Part shown: piece by piece, positions 23,164-31,224 of the stretch | How positions within the stretch are numbered: position 1 is the first letter of the stretch | Layout: each line of letters begins with the position of its first letter | IMG/VR virus record: IMGVR_UViG_3300035698_013574 | Span: 1 to 40,365 of that record | Origin: a virus | Strand: one strand, 5' to 3' | DNA: 40,365 nucleotides | Made by a program: the position numbers and the translations under genes | Notes under the pieces: model-generated | The model's database searches: none | Told to the model about the DNA's origin: nothing | What the model saw: the letters and a program-made list of their open reading frames with translations, nothing else

Positions 23164-24264
23164 CTAAGTAGAATCAGCACTTGTGTCATACCTAGGCTTC
23201 CTTTTGACCACACAAGCCTCCTCGATTTCCTGCCATGTCTGAGTGACAAAATCTCGCAGGTCGTCCTCCAAACCGTCTGCTTCTATCTTCTGTACTAACT
23301 TCTCCGTCGTTCCTACCCGTATTATCGGTCCAAGCCCCGCCGCCTCAACCTCACCGGAACGGGACTTCTTCCAGACCCCCTCACTAATTAGGTAGTCCAC
23401 CATCGACCCAACATCGTCCATCCCATAAGAATGATAGATGGGAATCTTTACAACACGGTCACGTCCCGTAATTCTGTTTTTCTTGACCTGGATCTTGCAC
23501 ATAATGCCCAACTGGCGGTCCTTACCTCGAATACCCCTCTTTAACTTCCCAGCTGGCGACGACCAAAGCTGCAACGTCGCGTAGAACTTCAGTGCTCGAC
23601 CCCCACTATACGACGATTTCTCAAACACGTCGAAGCTGTCCCGTGTCTGGTTGACGATGATCAGGATACTACCTGACCGTTCCAACGGTCCCATCAAACG
23701 ACGAAGGTTGCTGGAATGTCCCTTGGCCTTTGAATCCCCATAACTCCCTGTCACCTTATCTGCTGTCTTTCTACGTGCGGCATTCTTAACCTCCGTGAAC
23801 TTGGCTGTCTCTTCCCTGCTAGAGAGACAATCCTGGCTGTCCAGAATGTAAATAAACGGTCTATCATCTTCCAAGGCATCATCTACATGGATATAGAACT
23901 CCTGGATCGTCTCACTATGCCGAGGCAGACCCTTCCACTCCCCAGGCGCCTCTAACCGCTCTCTGACCCGACTACCAAAGAACCGCTTAATATCCATCAA
24001 AGCTCCACCTTCTGGAGCATCGTAGATAAAGCGGTAATCCTTGAACTTTGGGTCCCTTGCAGCTTCGGCAAGACACGTAAGAGCGAGGAACGTCTTACCG
24101 GAGTCTGAATCGCCCACCATGAAGTAATAATGTCCAACCAAAAAACACCCGTCGGACCGACCCGTGCAGGCTAGGTTGAGCATAGTAGACCCAGACCCCA
24201 AATACACAACTGATGCCTTCTTCGGCGGCTGTCTTAACGCTCGTTTCACAGTCGATGAACTCAT
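23164..24264 (-). CDS. uvsX: RecA/UvsX-type recombinase, 366 aa
   Basis: Walker A GDSDSGKTFLAL at 51-62, the RYRFIYDAPEGG strand with D-x-P-E, Walker B FIYILDSQDCLSS (~137-149), and a GRALKFYATLQLWSS strand typical of phage RecA-like proteins near residue 225. The L2-loop region carries NQTRDSFDVF. The C-terminal ~50 residues are variable and charged. Together with the UvsY-like and SSB genes upstream it makes a strand-exchange set for recombination-dependent replication. ATG 24264 has GAGGGG upstream. Confidence 0.85.
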   Translation of the reverse strand: MSSSTVKRALRQPPKKASVVYLGSGSTMLNLACTGRSDGCFLVGHYYFMVGDSDSGKTFLALTCLAEAARDPKFKDYRFIYDAPEGGALMDIKRFFGSRVRERLEAPGEWKGLPRHSETIQEFYIHVDDALEDDRPFIYILDSQDCLSSREETAKFTEVKNAARRKTADKVTGSYGDSKAKGHSSNLRRLMGPLERSGSILIIVNQTRDSFDVFEKSSYSGGRALKFYATLQLWSSPAGKLKRGIRGKDRQLGIMCKIQVKKNRITGRDRVVKIPIYHSYGMDDVGSMVDYLISEGVWKKSRSGEVEAAGLGPIIRVGTTEKLVQKIEADGLEDDLRDFVTQTWQEIEEACVVKRKPRYDTSADST

Positions 24265-24297
24265 CCCAATTCCCCTCTAAACAGGATACTCATAACA

Positions 24298-24552
24298 CTA
24301 CCCTTCTTTTGTTGTGGCCTCTAGGTCCTGTTTGATTAGTGAACTCACACCTACACCACTTTGCCTTTCGGTAGAAGTAATTTCGCATTCATTTACGTTG
24401 CCCCACACGTCGGATAGGTTGCCCCGCACGCCGGACAGGTTGCCCCGCACGCCGGACAGGTCGCCCCTCACACCGGACGGAGGACCGTTTATTTTTTCTC
24501 CATTCGCGATGTGATAGATTTCAGATTTTACAAAAGACAACATTGCCTTCAT
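24298..24552 (-). CDS. Repeat-peptide protein (SGVRGNL repeats), 84 aa
   Basis: ATG 24552 has AGGTG six bases upstream. Residues ~25-52 contain four heptad units of the form L-S-G-V-R-G-N/D, coded by four 21-base tandem copies (24397-24480); the two middle copies are identical. Similar short GVRGNL-type repeats occur in many uncharacterised phage and bacterial proteins and probably form a solenoid-like surface. The end, SLIKQDLEATTKEG, is coded by a sequence also found just upstream of the gene. Role unknown. Confidence 0.65.
   Translation of the reverse strand: MKAMLSFVKSEIYHIANGEKINGPPSGVRGDLSGVRGNLSGVRGNLSDVWGNVNECEITSTERQSGVGVSSLIKQDLEATTKEG
24316..24336 (-). repeat. Imperfect direct repeat, copy 1
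   Basis: Plus-strand GGCCTCTAGGTCCTGTTTGAT, here split for clarity: GGCCTCTAGG then TCCTGTTTGAT. It codes the end of the repeat-peptide gene. The partner is at 24568-24588; the two differ by one gained and one lost base. Confidence 0.7.
24397..24480 (-). repeat. Four 21-bp tandem repeats inside a coding gene
   Basis: Units at 24397-24417, 24418-24438, 24439-24459 and 24460-24480. Units 2 and 3 are identical; units 1 and 4 differ at a few bases. Unit length is a multiple of three, so copy number can change without breaking the frame. Not CRISPR: there are no spacers. Confidence 0.85.
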
Positions 24553-24567
24553 AGCTTTCACCTATCC

Positions 24568-24588
24568 GGCCTCTAGGCCTGTTTTGAT
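24568..24588 (-). repeat. Imperfect direct repeat, copy 2
   Basis: GGCCTCTAGG then CCTGTTTTGAT. It sits just upstream of the repeat-peptide gene's ribosome site, 252 bases from copy 1, so the gene is flanked by repeats. This could be left by duplication of an earlier gene tail, or by insertion of the gene. Confidence 0.65.
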
Positions 24589-24624
24589 TTCCAAATACCC
24601 GTCTGTCGTATTTCTCGACCGTAA

Positions 24625-24680
24625 GGAAAAGTCCGCTGGAGTGCAGGTCTGAAAGGAAGAAAGACCCACACCCAGCGGAC
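24625..24680 (-). terminator. Terminator-like stem-loop after the SSB gene
   Basis: Perfect 9-base arms GTCCGCTGG (24631-24639) and CCAGCGGAC (24672-24680), with a second inner 5-base stem GGTCT (24646-24650) and AGACC (24662-24666). On the minus strand four T and then CC follow. It begins 15 bases after the SSB stop in one of the larger gaps. The T run is short, so efficiency is uncertain, but stem quality is high. Confidence 0.65.
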
Positions 24681-24694
24681 CCGCTCTCTTGGAA

Positions 24695-25867
24695 TCAATC
24701 CCAACCGTCGTCATCCTCGTCCTCTTCCTCGTCCTTGGAAGGCTTGGCAGGAGCCTTCTTATCCTTGGCCTTCGATGGCTTCTTGGGCGTCTCGTAGTCT
24801 TCGTCATCCCAATCATCATCTTCCTCGGAAGCCTTCTTTTCCTTGGACTCCTTGGACTTCTTTGGGGGCTCCTCCACTGCGGCCTCTGCCACGAGTTTTA
24901 CATTCTTGGGATCAACACCCCCAATCTTCTTACCTCCATCAACAACGATGTTGAGTGACCCATCCTTGTTCGCAGCGAGAACCTCACCAAGCCCGAATTG
25001 ACGGTGTCTGATCCTGTCTCCTTTGCTGAAGGAATCGTCGTCCTCATCCTCATCCTCATCCTCATCGTCGTCCTCATCCTTGGGTTTGGCGGCGGTCTTC
25101 TTGGACTTCTTTGTGGGTTCCTTCTCATCGTCCGCTTCGGCATCATCCTCACCCAACATGATCCGCTTCAATTCCTCGTAGGAAAGAACCTTGAGCAGAT
25201 CATCCAGGCAGATACCGTGGGCAAGCAACTCGGAATCTAGCCCATTCGGACGTGGCTTGAAATCGATTGAGTAGCAATCGACAAACGAGTAGCCACCACC
25301 ATCCTCCTCTGCGTAGGAGACCTTGAGCGTAGCCCCGGCCTCCGGGTCATCAAAGTCCGTGATGTGTGGTTCATCCTCTTCTGCATCCTGTCGACGCTTG
25401 TCCAGAAGCTTCCCGAAAGTGTGAAAACTGGACTCGTAGAGTTGAACCTTTCCCTCCTCGCCCTTCTTAGTGATGCGTACCAAGAATAGCTGTCGCTCCT
25501 TCGGCTTCAGTCCCTTGATTTCCTTTTCATCTCCATCCGGGTCGGACATCAACATTGCCCGATGCTCGCACACCGGACACGGTTTCTTGGCTGTCTTCGC
25601 TGGGCAGATAAAGGTATCATTGTTCGGACCCACACCTCGATGGACGAAGTACGTCCGCTCATAATACCATTCGCCTTTCTTGGCATACGGATTGTCTTCG
25701 CCAACCTCGTACGGCACAATGTCCATACGAACGGCACCCTCCTTGGGACCGAAGATCTCAATGTTCTCTGGGATAGTAATGGTTGTCCAATCACCTCCCA
25801 CTCGGTGCTTGGCATCACGGGATGTTGACCCCGCTCGTTTCCTATCTTTCTGTCTACTGCGAGCCAT
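24695..25867 (-). CDS. gp32-like single-strand DNA-binding protein with extra Tudor-like domain, 390 aa
   Basis: N-terminus basic (MARSRQKDRKRAG), followed by an OB-like core (~30-225) with a zinc site FICPAKTAKKPCPVCEHRAM as in phage gp32-type SSBs, and a LYESSFHTFGKLL / VDCYSIDFKPRP strand pattern. A long Lys/Ala and Asp/Glu linker (coded by CTCATC-type repeats near 25020-25080) leads to residues ~285-335, KGDRIRHRQFGLGEVLAANK then GSLNIVVDGGKKIGG, a small beta barrel like the CarD/UvrD C-terminal Tudor-like domains. The protein ends in the acidic tail EEEDEDDDGWD used by SSBs to recruit partners. Gene lies after UvsY-like and before RecA. Confidence 0.75.
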   Translation of the reverse strand: MARSRQKDRKRAGSTSRDAKHRVGGDWTTITIPENIEIFGPKEGAVRMDIVPYEVGEDNPYAKKGEWYYERTYFVHRGVGPNNDTFICPAKTAKKPCPVCEHRAMLMSDPDGDEKEIKGLKPKERQLFLVRITKKGEEGKVQLYESSFHTFGKLLDKRRQDAEEDEPHITDFDDPEAGATLKVSYAEEDGGGYSFVDCYSIDFKPRPNGLDSELLAHGICLDDLLKVLSYEELKRIMLGEDDAEADDEKEPTKKSKKTAAKPKDEDDDEDEDEDEDDDSFSKGDRIRHRQFGLGEVLAANKDGSLNIVVDGGKKIGGVDPKNVKLVAEAAVEEPPKKSKESKEKKASEEDDDWDDEDYETPKKPSKAKDKKAPAKPSKDEEEDEDDDGWD

Positions 25868-26006
25868 CGTCTTTCCTCTCCTTCTTTCTAGATTCTACAA
25901 AATCACGACCTCGATAATACCCGACCGTTCCCAGCTTTACACAAGCAAAGACGAGGACGGGCAGTATCAAAATCACTACTGATATGAACAAGAAATCACC
26001 ACACAT
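25854..26006 (-). CDS. Tiny membrane protein, 50 aa
   Basis: Missed by size filters; translated by hand from ATG 26006, three bases after the UvsY-like stop. Begins MCGDFLFISVVILILPVLVF, one hydrophobic span, followed by a basic end (RGRDFVESRKKERKDDGSQ). Its end overlaps the SSB start by 14 bases. GGAG lies upstream of the start. Function unknown. Confidence 0.55.
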   Translation of the reverse strand: MCGDFLFISVVILILPVLVFACVKLGTVGYYRGRDFVESRKKERKDDGSQ

Positions 26007-26008
26007 AC

Positions 26009-26497
26009 CTAACTCCGATCTCGTCCCTTACGCCTAGTTGATTGCTTCTCCACGTCCTCCATCCGCTGCTTGGACCCATCGGGTGCTCGTGGCGACGAAA
26101 AATATCCAGCCATGAACAATGCCACAAGATCCTCTAACGCCTTCTTCCTGTGATCGATAGCACTCACGGCAGCATCTAAAACATCCACCTCATGCTGGGC
26201 CTTAATCACAGCTTCCTTGGCATTCTGGAAGACCTGCTGTGACAAGGCGGTTGACTTCACGGATGACTCCGTAACCTTCTCTAGACCGAAAGCATCGGGG
26301 GCCATTCGAATGGCCAATTCCGTCTCGGCCGTCGTGAGATCCAGTTCGGCCTTTGAGCGGGAAAGGGTGGCCTTGGCATCTGCCAACCGAGAGCCATACT
26401 GATACCGTAATCTGGGCTGCTGAATCCACTCCTCATCCAGAATATTGGGATCAGGCTCCAACCGCAATTCAATGTCGTTTGTCTTATTCTTCCCCAT
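26009..26497 (-). CDS. uvsY: UvsY-like recombination mediator, 162 aa
   Basis: The pattern LDEEWIQQPRLRYQYGSRLA, AKATLSRSKAELDLTTAETE, ELAIRMAPDAFGLEKVTESS, VLDAAVSAIDHRKKALEDLV and MAGYFSSPRAP matches the helical protein commonly annotated in phages as the UvsY-type mediator, which helps load recombinase on SSB-covered DNA. Strong GGAGGAGAT site before ATG 26497. It lies beside SSB and close to RecA, consistent with this role. The family call is from pattern memory; the function is by analogy to T4. Confidence 0.75.
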   Translation of the reverse strand: MGKNKTNDIELRLEPDPNILDEEWIQQPRLRYQYGSRLADAKATLSRSKAELDLTTAETELAIRMAPDAFGLEKVTESSVKSTALSQQVFQNAKEAVIKAQHEVDVLDAAVSAIDHRKKALEDLVALFMAGYFSSPRAPDGSKQRMEDVEKQSTRRKGRDRS

Positions 26498-26509
26498 GTT
26501 ATCTCCTCC

Positions 26510-26641
26510 TTACACTGTATTATCGTATTTCGGACGCCCAATAGAACTTAATACCCTGTTAAACCGGCCTAGCGTAGCGTTTAACGTGGTTCTAGGCCCA
26601 TCCACGTAATCTAACCCTCCAGGAACCACACCCCTACTCAC
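26510..26641 (-). CDS. Small protein containing interlocked dyads, 43 aa
   Basis: A GTG start at 26641 overlaps the clamp loader stop (GTGA) and its TAA lies right before the UvsY ribosome site. Reads MSRGVVPGGLDYVDGPRTTL... and ends GRPKYDNTV. The reading fills the gap exactly and has coding-like composition. No family recognised. Two interlocked inverted repeats lie within it (26558-26598). If it is not a gene, the stretch is a structured non-coding gap. Confidence 0.4.
   Translation of the reverse strand: MSRGVVPGGLDYVDGPRTTLNATLGRFNRVLSSIGRPKYDNTV
26558..26598 (-). repeat. Two interlocked 7-bp inverted repeats
   Basis: GTTAAAC (26558-26564) pairs with GTTTAAC (26579-26585), and GGCCTAG (26566-26572) pairs with CTAGGCC (26592-26598). 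The second arm of the first repeat lies inside the loop of the second, a pseudoknot-like order. As RNA the short connecting loop (one base) would strain it; as DNA the pair could be protein sites. Confidence 0.6.
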
Positions 26642-27639
26642 GTCCCCACCAAAACCTCGTAGCACGAAGCAATCAATCCAGCCTTCCCTGAATCATAAAA
26701 TGCCTTCTCAAACGCGACGATCACATCATACGACCGTCGATCTCCCTTACTCAACAGAACAGCTGAGGCATATCCAAGCACAGCCCTACGAAGGCTCTCC
26801 GGATCATCCTGTACTGTCTTCAATAGTTTTGACACGGCAGGCCATCGCATCTTGGGATTGAACAATGCCCGACAGACCTCGATGCCCTCTGCACTCACAT
26901 CACCAGCCGTGATCGCACCCAACCGCTGTTCAACAGTATCCAAACCAGCCACCTGATCCAACACCACCAGAGCCTTTCTGGGACTGCCGTCCGACACCTC
27001 TACTATTTGATCCACGACCTCTTCTTGTAAATCCAACCCCTCCGCTTTGCTCACTCGACTCAGCAACTCCAGCATATCCTTTCTCTTCAACGGGGCGACT
27101 TGAATCTGGGTGGCACGAGTTCTAATCGTATTCAGCAGACGACCAGGCTCAGTTGTCGCCAGTAAAAAGAAGACATGCTCTGGGGTATCTTCCAACATCT
27201 TCAGCATGGCATTCTGTGCATCCACCGTGGCACGCGCGGTCTCATCTAATAGCCACACCCGCGCAGGACCAGCCATGGGGGCCAAGTGCATTCGACTTCG
27301 AATATCTCGGATCGTATCTATACCACGGACATCTGCGATGTTGAGTTCCCGAAAATCAACATCGTCACACTTCAGCATGCGTTTGATGATCCTGGCAATG
27401 GTAGTCTTGCCACAACCACTCGGACCCGTCAGAAGAATGCAATGTGGTATCTTGCCACTCTCTCCCATCTGCCGTAACATCACCACAGCACCATCCTGGC
27501 CCACCAACTCACTCAAACGCTTCGGTCTGTGCTTCTTATAGAGTTCCATTAGATCCTCTCTTTCTAGTGTTGGTGCCTCTTCGTAAAGTGAATTTTCATC
27601 TTCGATAATACTTCCCGGTAAAGTTCCTTTCGTAAACAT
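26638..27639 (-). CDS. Clamp loader (DnaX/RFC small subunit-like AAA+ ATPase), 333 aa
   Basis: Loads the sliding clamp. Walker A GPSGCGKTT (72-80), Walker B WLLDETA (129-135, with Thr-Ala where AH or AD is usual), sensor 1 LLATTEPGRL and the arginine-finger site at TRATQ (S-R-C-Q in bacterial homologues). There is no zinc module of bacterial DnaX. The N-terminal 30 residues before MELYKKHRPKRLSEL are extra; an internal ATG at 27549 with an AGAGGA site would give the more usual start. Neighbouring clamp and polymerase genes fit. Confidence 0.85.
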   Translation of the reverse strand: MFTKGTLPGSIIEDENSLYEEAPTLEREDLMELYKKHRPKRLSELVGQDGAVVMLRQMGESGKIPHCILLTGPSGCGKTTIARIIKRMLKCDDVDFRELNIADVRGIDTIRDIRSRMHLAPMAGPARVWLLDETARATVDAQNAMLKMLEDTPEHVFFLLATTEPGRLLNTIRTRATQIQVAPLKRKDMLELLSRVSKAEGLDLQEEVVDQIVEVSDGSPRKALVVLDQVAGLDTVEQRLGAITAGDVSAEGIEVCRALFNPKMRWPAVSKLLKTVQDDPESLRRAVLGYASAVLLSKGDRRSYDVIVAFEKAFYDSGKAGLIASCYEVLVGT

Positions 27640-27650
27640 CTAATACACCC

Positions 27651-29021
27651 CTAGATTTTTACAGGCCTTTTCTCCCACCAATTCGTTTCAGATACCTCAG
27701 CCTCCACTAACAGCGGTGTCACAATCCACGGCCAAGCTTTTCGAACGTCAACCAACATGACCTGTTTGACCATCTGTAAATAATCATCCAACTCCTCCCG
27801 ATGCACATCCGCCACTATACTATCGTGGATTTGACCAACCACCATGGACCGCATTTTTCGTTTTTTCAACTGCCCCACCAACCGAATCAACGACCACAAC
27901 AAACAGTGAAACGCCGGACCCTGAACAGGATAATTGTAGAGCTGGTTTCGACTGTAGACACCGGAACAGACGAACCCTGTCATCATACGGAACCAGCCTC
28001 GCTTCTGGTACTTCTGCAACCATTCCTCTTTTCTTTTGCTCCACACCGAGAATCGTTCGTTAAAAGATCGCTCCACTTCTGATATGTGATGCTCGAACGT
28101 ACCAGGAACAGGCTGGGACTTAAAATCACAAGACCCCAACTTCCTCAATCCCACACTACGTAGGTGAGATTTCAATGACGTTCCGTCATCCAAATCAATC
28201 AATGGGACTACATCCCACAAAGACCGAGCGCAGCTGACGTATTGACTCCCGTAGAGCTCGGGAAACACGAATTGATTCTTAGCATAAAACCTTGCTGTCT
28301 TGGAGACCTTGTCCACAGGAAGTGAATAGCATTCTGCCGCCATATCACGGTGGATATCCAGATCTGGATCACTGGCATAAGAAATCATAGCTGAATCCGC
28401 CCAGAAGCATGCAGCTATCCTGAATTCCAGTGCCCCATAATCGACCTCTACTAGGACATGGTCATCCCGTGGAATGAAGCAGGATCGAATTATCTTGCCC
28501 ACCACCGGATCGCGTATTGGAATGTTCTGGAAGTTTGGAGAATCACTGCTGGATCTATAGGTTTCCACTAGATGTAGATTGAACGATGGATGTAAAAACC
28601 CATCCACCACCTCCCGTCGAATACCCTTCAAATACGTTCCCTGTAACTTCTTCAGTTTCTCACACTCCAATAGATCCTTCACGAACGGATGATCCAGCTC
28701 ATCCAACGTGGTCTTATCCATCTTGTCCCGTCCGGTACTCGTAAAAGCCTTAGACTTGAATCCCAAATCTCGAAGGACACTGGCCAATTGAGGTCTGCTT
28801 CCAAGATTCGATTGACTACCAAAACACTTCCTCCACACCGCCCACACATCCCCAGTTCTCAACTCCCTCTCTGCGTTCTTTATCTTCTCTCCCACTTCCA
28901 GAATTGATTGGTCCATCCTATCCACATCAATCCGCAACCCACACCGCTCCACCTCAGCCAGGGCCAGGGAGCCATCAAGGAACAACTGAAACGCACTATC
29001 AGACGCCCGTGGTATCTGCAT
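27651..29021 (-). CDS. Family A DNA polymerase, polymerase domain only, 456 aa
   Basis: Motif A VLVEVDYGALEFRIA (Asp194), motif B ARFYAKNQFVFPELYGS (Arg244, Lys248, Tyr257) and motif C GQIHDSIVAD (399-400) are all present, so catalysis should be intact. The finger O-helix has one more residue between Lys and Tyr than E. coli Pol I. Residues ~262-320 hold a phage-specific insertion. The 3'-5' exonuclease is a separate upstream gene overlapping by 23 bases, and the 5' nuclease is encoded elsewhere. The replicative polymerase by context. Confidence 0.9.
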   Translation of the reverse strand: MQIPRASDSAFQLFLDGSLALAEVERCGLRIDVDRMDQSILEVGEKIKNAERELRTGDVWAVWRKCFGSQSNLGSRPQLASVLRDLGFKSKAFTSTGRDKMDKTTLDELDHPFVKDLLECEKLKKLQGTYLKGIRREVVDGFLHPSFNLHLVETYRSSSDSPNFQNIPIRDPVVGKIIRSCFIPRDDHVLVEVDYGALEFRIAACFWADSAMISYASDPDLDIHRDMAAECYSLPVDKVSKTARFYAKNQFVFPELYGSQYVSCARSLWDVVPLIDLDDGTSLKSHLRSVGLRKLGSCDFKSQPVPGTFEHHISEVERSFNERFSVWSKRKEEWLQKYQKRGWFRMMTGFVCSGVYSRNQLYNYPVQGPAFHCLLWSLIRLVGQLKKRKMRSMVVGQIHDSIVADVHREELDDYLQMVKQVMLVDVRKAWPWIVTPLLVEAEVSETNWWEKRPVKI

Positions 29022-30210
29022 CTACACACCCTTGCTTCTGGGCTATTAGAAATTCAACGATCGCGTCTGTGCCGTTGTATTTTAGGAGGACAGGCAACTC
29101 AACCTCCCGTATTCTATTCTCCGGACCACCACTCCTAGCTAATAGATAGGGAGCAACAGCCTCCGCATACGGTCCCACGCCAAGCTGAGCAAACGCCTGG
29201 AACTTGACACTCGTAATCTCCCGTCGACTATCCAGCACATGAGCATTCACCATGCAATCCCAGATCCACCCACGAACCCCGTGACCGAACGTGGCCATGG
29301 TCCACCGCTGCTCAAACTTATCATTTGCCCCAATCTTCCTCACATTCCTACACCTGAGCAACTCACCTGTGGCTTTCACGGCAGCTCCCACCCAAGGATA
29401 AGCGATCGTTTTCTTTCCCTCCCAACAAACAGCACAACTGACAATGCTAGCGGATGGGTGGTCGGGCTTGAGCATGTTCGTCTCGTAGTCAAAAGCTACC
29501 CGACCACCCCGTTCTCTCATCCTCCGCAACACCCCAGCTGCTACATCCGGATCGTACAGACACTCCACCTCACTCTCATAATCCGGTACACTCTTCCACG
29601 GCCGACCTCGAAGACCAAACGCCTCTTCTAAATGACGCCGAAAGTGCAACTCTAGAACAGGATCGTTCTGTCGTAACAAATAAGATGGATGATACGTCGG
29701 ACAGACCCACGTATTCAACTGCTGTGACGGTATCTTCCAGCCAACCCATTTACTAATCGTCCCAACTCGCCCTCCCTTACTCCATAGCTGTTCGATTAGT
29801 GATCGTACAGCCACACCACCTAGCAGCACAATCACCTCTGGCTTCTTCTCTTCTATAGTCCGATTGAGGTTCGGTCGACAGCACTCGATATGCACATCCT
29901 CTGTCTTATTATCAGGAGGTCTGCATATCACAGCGTTGGTCTTCCAACAATCACGGTTGAGATCCACACCCATCCCGTCCAGAACCTTTCGTAGGTACTG
30001 ACCACTCTTGCCTACGAGTTGCGTTCCATCCTCATCCTCCTGATAGCCAGGGGCTTCCGCAACGATCAGGACCTTCCTTCGTCCCTTCCCAGTCACAGGC
30101 ATCTTTGGGCTCTTACAACCACGATGGAGCTTGCATCGCCCACAACTGGACGTGGTCGACAGAGGAACTTTCTGCTGCAACTGTTGACTGGTCCCAAAGA
30201 AACCACGCAT
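28999..30210 (-). CDS. Uracil-DNA glycosylase / 3'-5' exonuclease fusion, 403 aa
   Basis: Residues ~20-200 resemble family 4 uracil-DNA glycosylases: iron-sulfur cysteines in CGRCKLHRGC and around CRPP/ECCRP, motif 1 AEAPGYQEDEDG...VGKSG (51-70) and motif 2 TYHPSYLLR (172-180). Residues ~235-395 resemble the DEDD exonuclease of Pol I: FDYETN (Asp241, Glu243), GANDKFEQRW (Glu where Asp is usual), IWDCMVNAHVLD (Asp318) and YNGTDAIVEFL (Tyr378, Asp382). The chain ends where Pol I would continue into the polymerase; that domain is the next gene. This pairing suggests uracil removal or sensing coupled to proofreading. Confidence 0.8.
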   Translation of the reverse strand: MRGFFGTSQQLQQKVPLSTTSSCGRCKLHRGCKSPKMPVTGKGRRKVLIVAEAPGYQEDEDGTQLVGKSGQYLRKVLDGMGVDLNRDCWKTNAVICRPPDNKTEDVHIECCRPNLNRTIEEKKPEVIVLLGGVAVRSLIEQLWSKGGRVGTISKWVGWKIPSQQLNTWVCPTYHPSYLLRQNDPVLELHFRRHLEEAFGLRGRPWKSVPDYESEVECLYDPDVAAGVLRRMRERGGRVAFDYETNMLKPDHPSASIVSCAVCWEGKKTIAYPWVGAAVKATGELLRCRNVRKIGANDKFEQRWTMATFGHGVRGWIWDCMVNAHVLDSRREITSVKFQAFAQLGVGPYAEAVAPYLLARSGGPENRIREVELPVLLKYNGTDAIVEFLIAQKQGCVDADTTGV

Positions 30211-30213
30211 ACC

Positions 30214-31224
30214 CTACCCCTTCTCCTTGACGGGCCCCGTACACACAACAAACACCCAATCCGGTGTCTTAACACGGAGTCTGCCGGGTGCTGCAACGCA
30301 TTCCCCTTCCCTCTTCGAAAGTTCCGTGAGCATCGTGGACGAGACTATGAATGACAGAGGTTCCCCAGCATAGACTGTCGGCTGCACTTCGGAGAACCAG
30401 CCATACTCCCCACGACCCGTGACACGAATCCTCTTCGGTTGTAGGTCTACCGTGATGAAATCCCCCTCTGCACTATGGACCGAGAAGACCCTGGCCCGCT
30501 CGACCACCTGTTGCAATCCCTTCGGGAACTGAATTGACTTTCCCTTCCCGACGAGGAACTTATCCAGATCAGGATACCGATGCTCATACCTCCGAGCTGA
30601 CAGCACCATACTCGAAGGATCTCTGAAGTGCATCCAATTCGGAGTCTGACTATATTCTCCAGCCTTGGACTTGACAACATGGTTCAGAGCCACCCGTCGC
30701 ACCAGGGTCGATTTCTTCAGACCTGTCTGTAATGGATAGCGAATCACTTGGAAATTGTCAGCGGCCTCCACCCACTCCGGGTGAAGGTGAACACACGTCA
30801 GCACAAACGTCGACTCATCGGAACTGGCACATCCTTGCACCACTCCCACAGCATCAAGAAATTGCTCTGGTAGAGGTCTCCATCGTCGTGGCACCTCCAC
30901 TCCCTCCACAGGCAGCAGAACCTCCGACGACAACCGGATACCCGAACTTCGTTTTCCGGCCGTTATCCGCAGCTCCCCATCCCCAGACTCCACATTGACA
31001 TCCTCTGAATCCAGTCTTGACAATAGATTCATCAGAGGCTCTGCCGTCACAGCTCCTGTAATATCAAGACTGCACGGAATCGAGCAGCACACCTCATCGT
31101 TGAACGTACGAACAACACCGTCCTGAAAGACAAAGCTGGTCGACTGCTCTAAAATCTCGCGTGCGGCTAGACCAGGCGCCACACTCGACAAAGTTCGCAG
31201 CAACCCCTCTCTATTTACTTTCAT
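30214..31224 (-). CDS. dnaN: Sliding clamp (DnaN-like beta subunit), 336 aa
   Basis: ATG 31224 (MKVNREGLLRTLSSVAPGLA) has GAGGAGG upstream; a longer reading to 31368 is an overlap artefact of the CsrA region. The three-fold clamp pattern is seen: SVAPGLAAREILEQSTSFVF, ISLDITGAV..LMNLLSRLDSEDVNVESGDGEL, SGIRLSSEVLLPVEGVEV, and later a RRVALNHVVKS repeat and a C-terminal VFVVCTGPVKEKG. It is somewhat shorter than bacterial DnaN (~366). Together with the clamp loader it makes the polymerase processive. Overlaps csrA by 14 bases. Confidence 0.8.
   Translation of the reverse strand: MKVNREGLLRTLSSVAPGLAAREILEQSTSFVFQDGVVRTFNDEVCCSIPCSLDITGAVTAEPLMNLLSRLDSEDVNVESGDGELRITAGKRSSGIRLSSEVLLPVEGVEVPRRWRPLPEQFLDAVGVVQGCASSDESTFVLTCVHLHPEWVEAADNFQVIRYPLQTGLKKSTLVRRVALNHVVKSKAGEYSQTPNWMHFRDPSSMVLSARRYEHRYPDLDKFLVGKGKSIQFPKGLQQVVERARVFSVHSAEGDFITVDLQPKRIRVTGRGEYGWFSEVQPTVYAGEPLSFIVSSTMLTELSKREGECVAAPGRLRVKTPDWVFVVCTGPVKEKG

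Noticed and set aside
24397-24480. Tandem repeats as a CRISPR array
   Set aside because: Units are directly adjacent with no spacers, and they code for a peptide repeat.
25020-25085. CTCATC-type low-complexity repeat as a regulatory element
   Set aside because: It simply codes the Asp/Glu linker of the SSB.
26558-26598. PreQ1-type riboswitch, suggested by the pseudoknot order and the queuosine genes elsewhere
   Set aside because: It is far from the queuosine genes, the loop over the first stem is one base, and no A-rich tail or known core bases are present.
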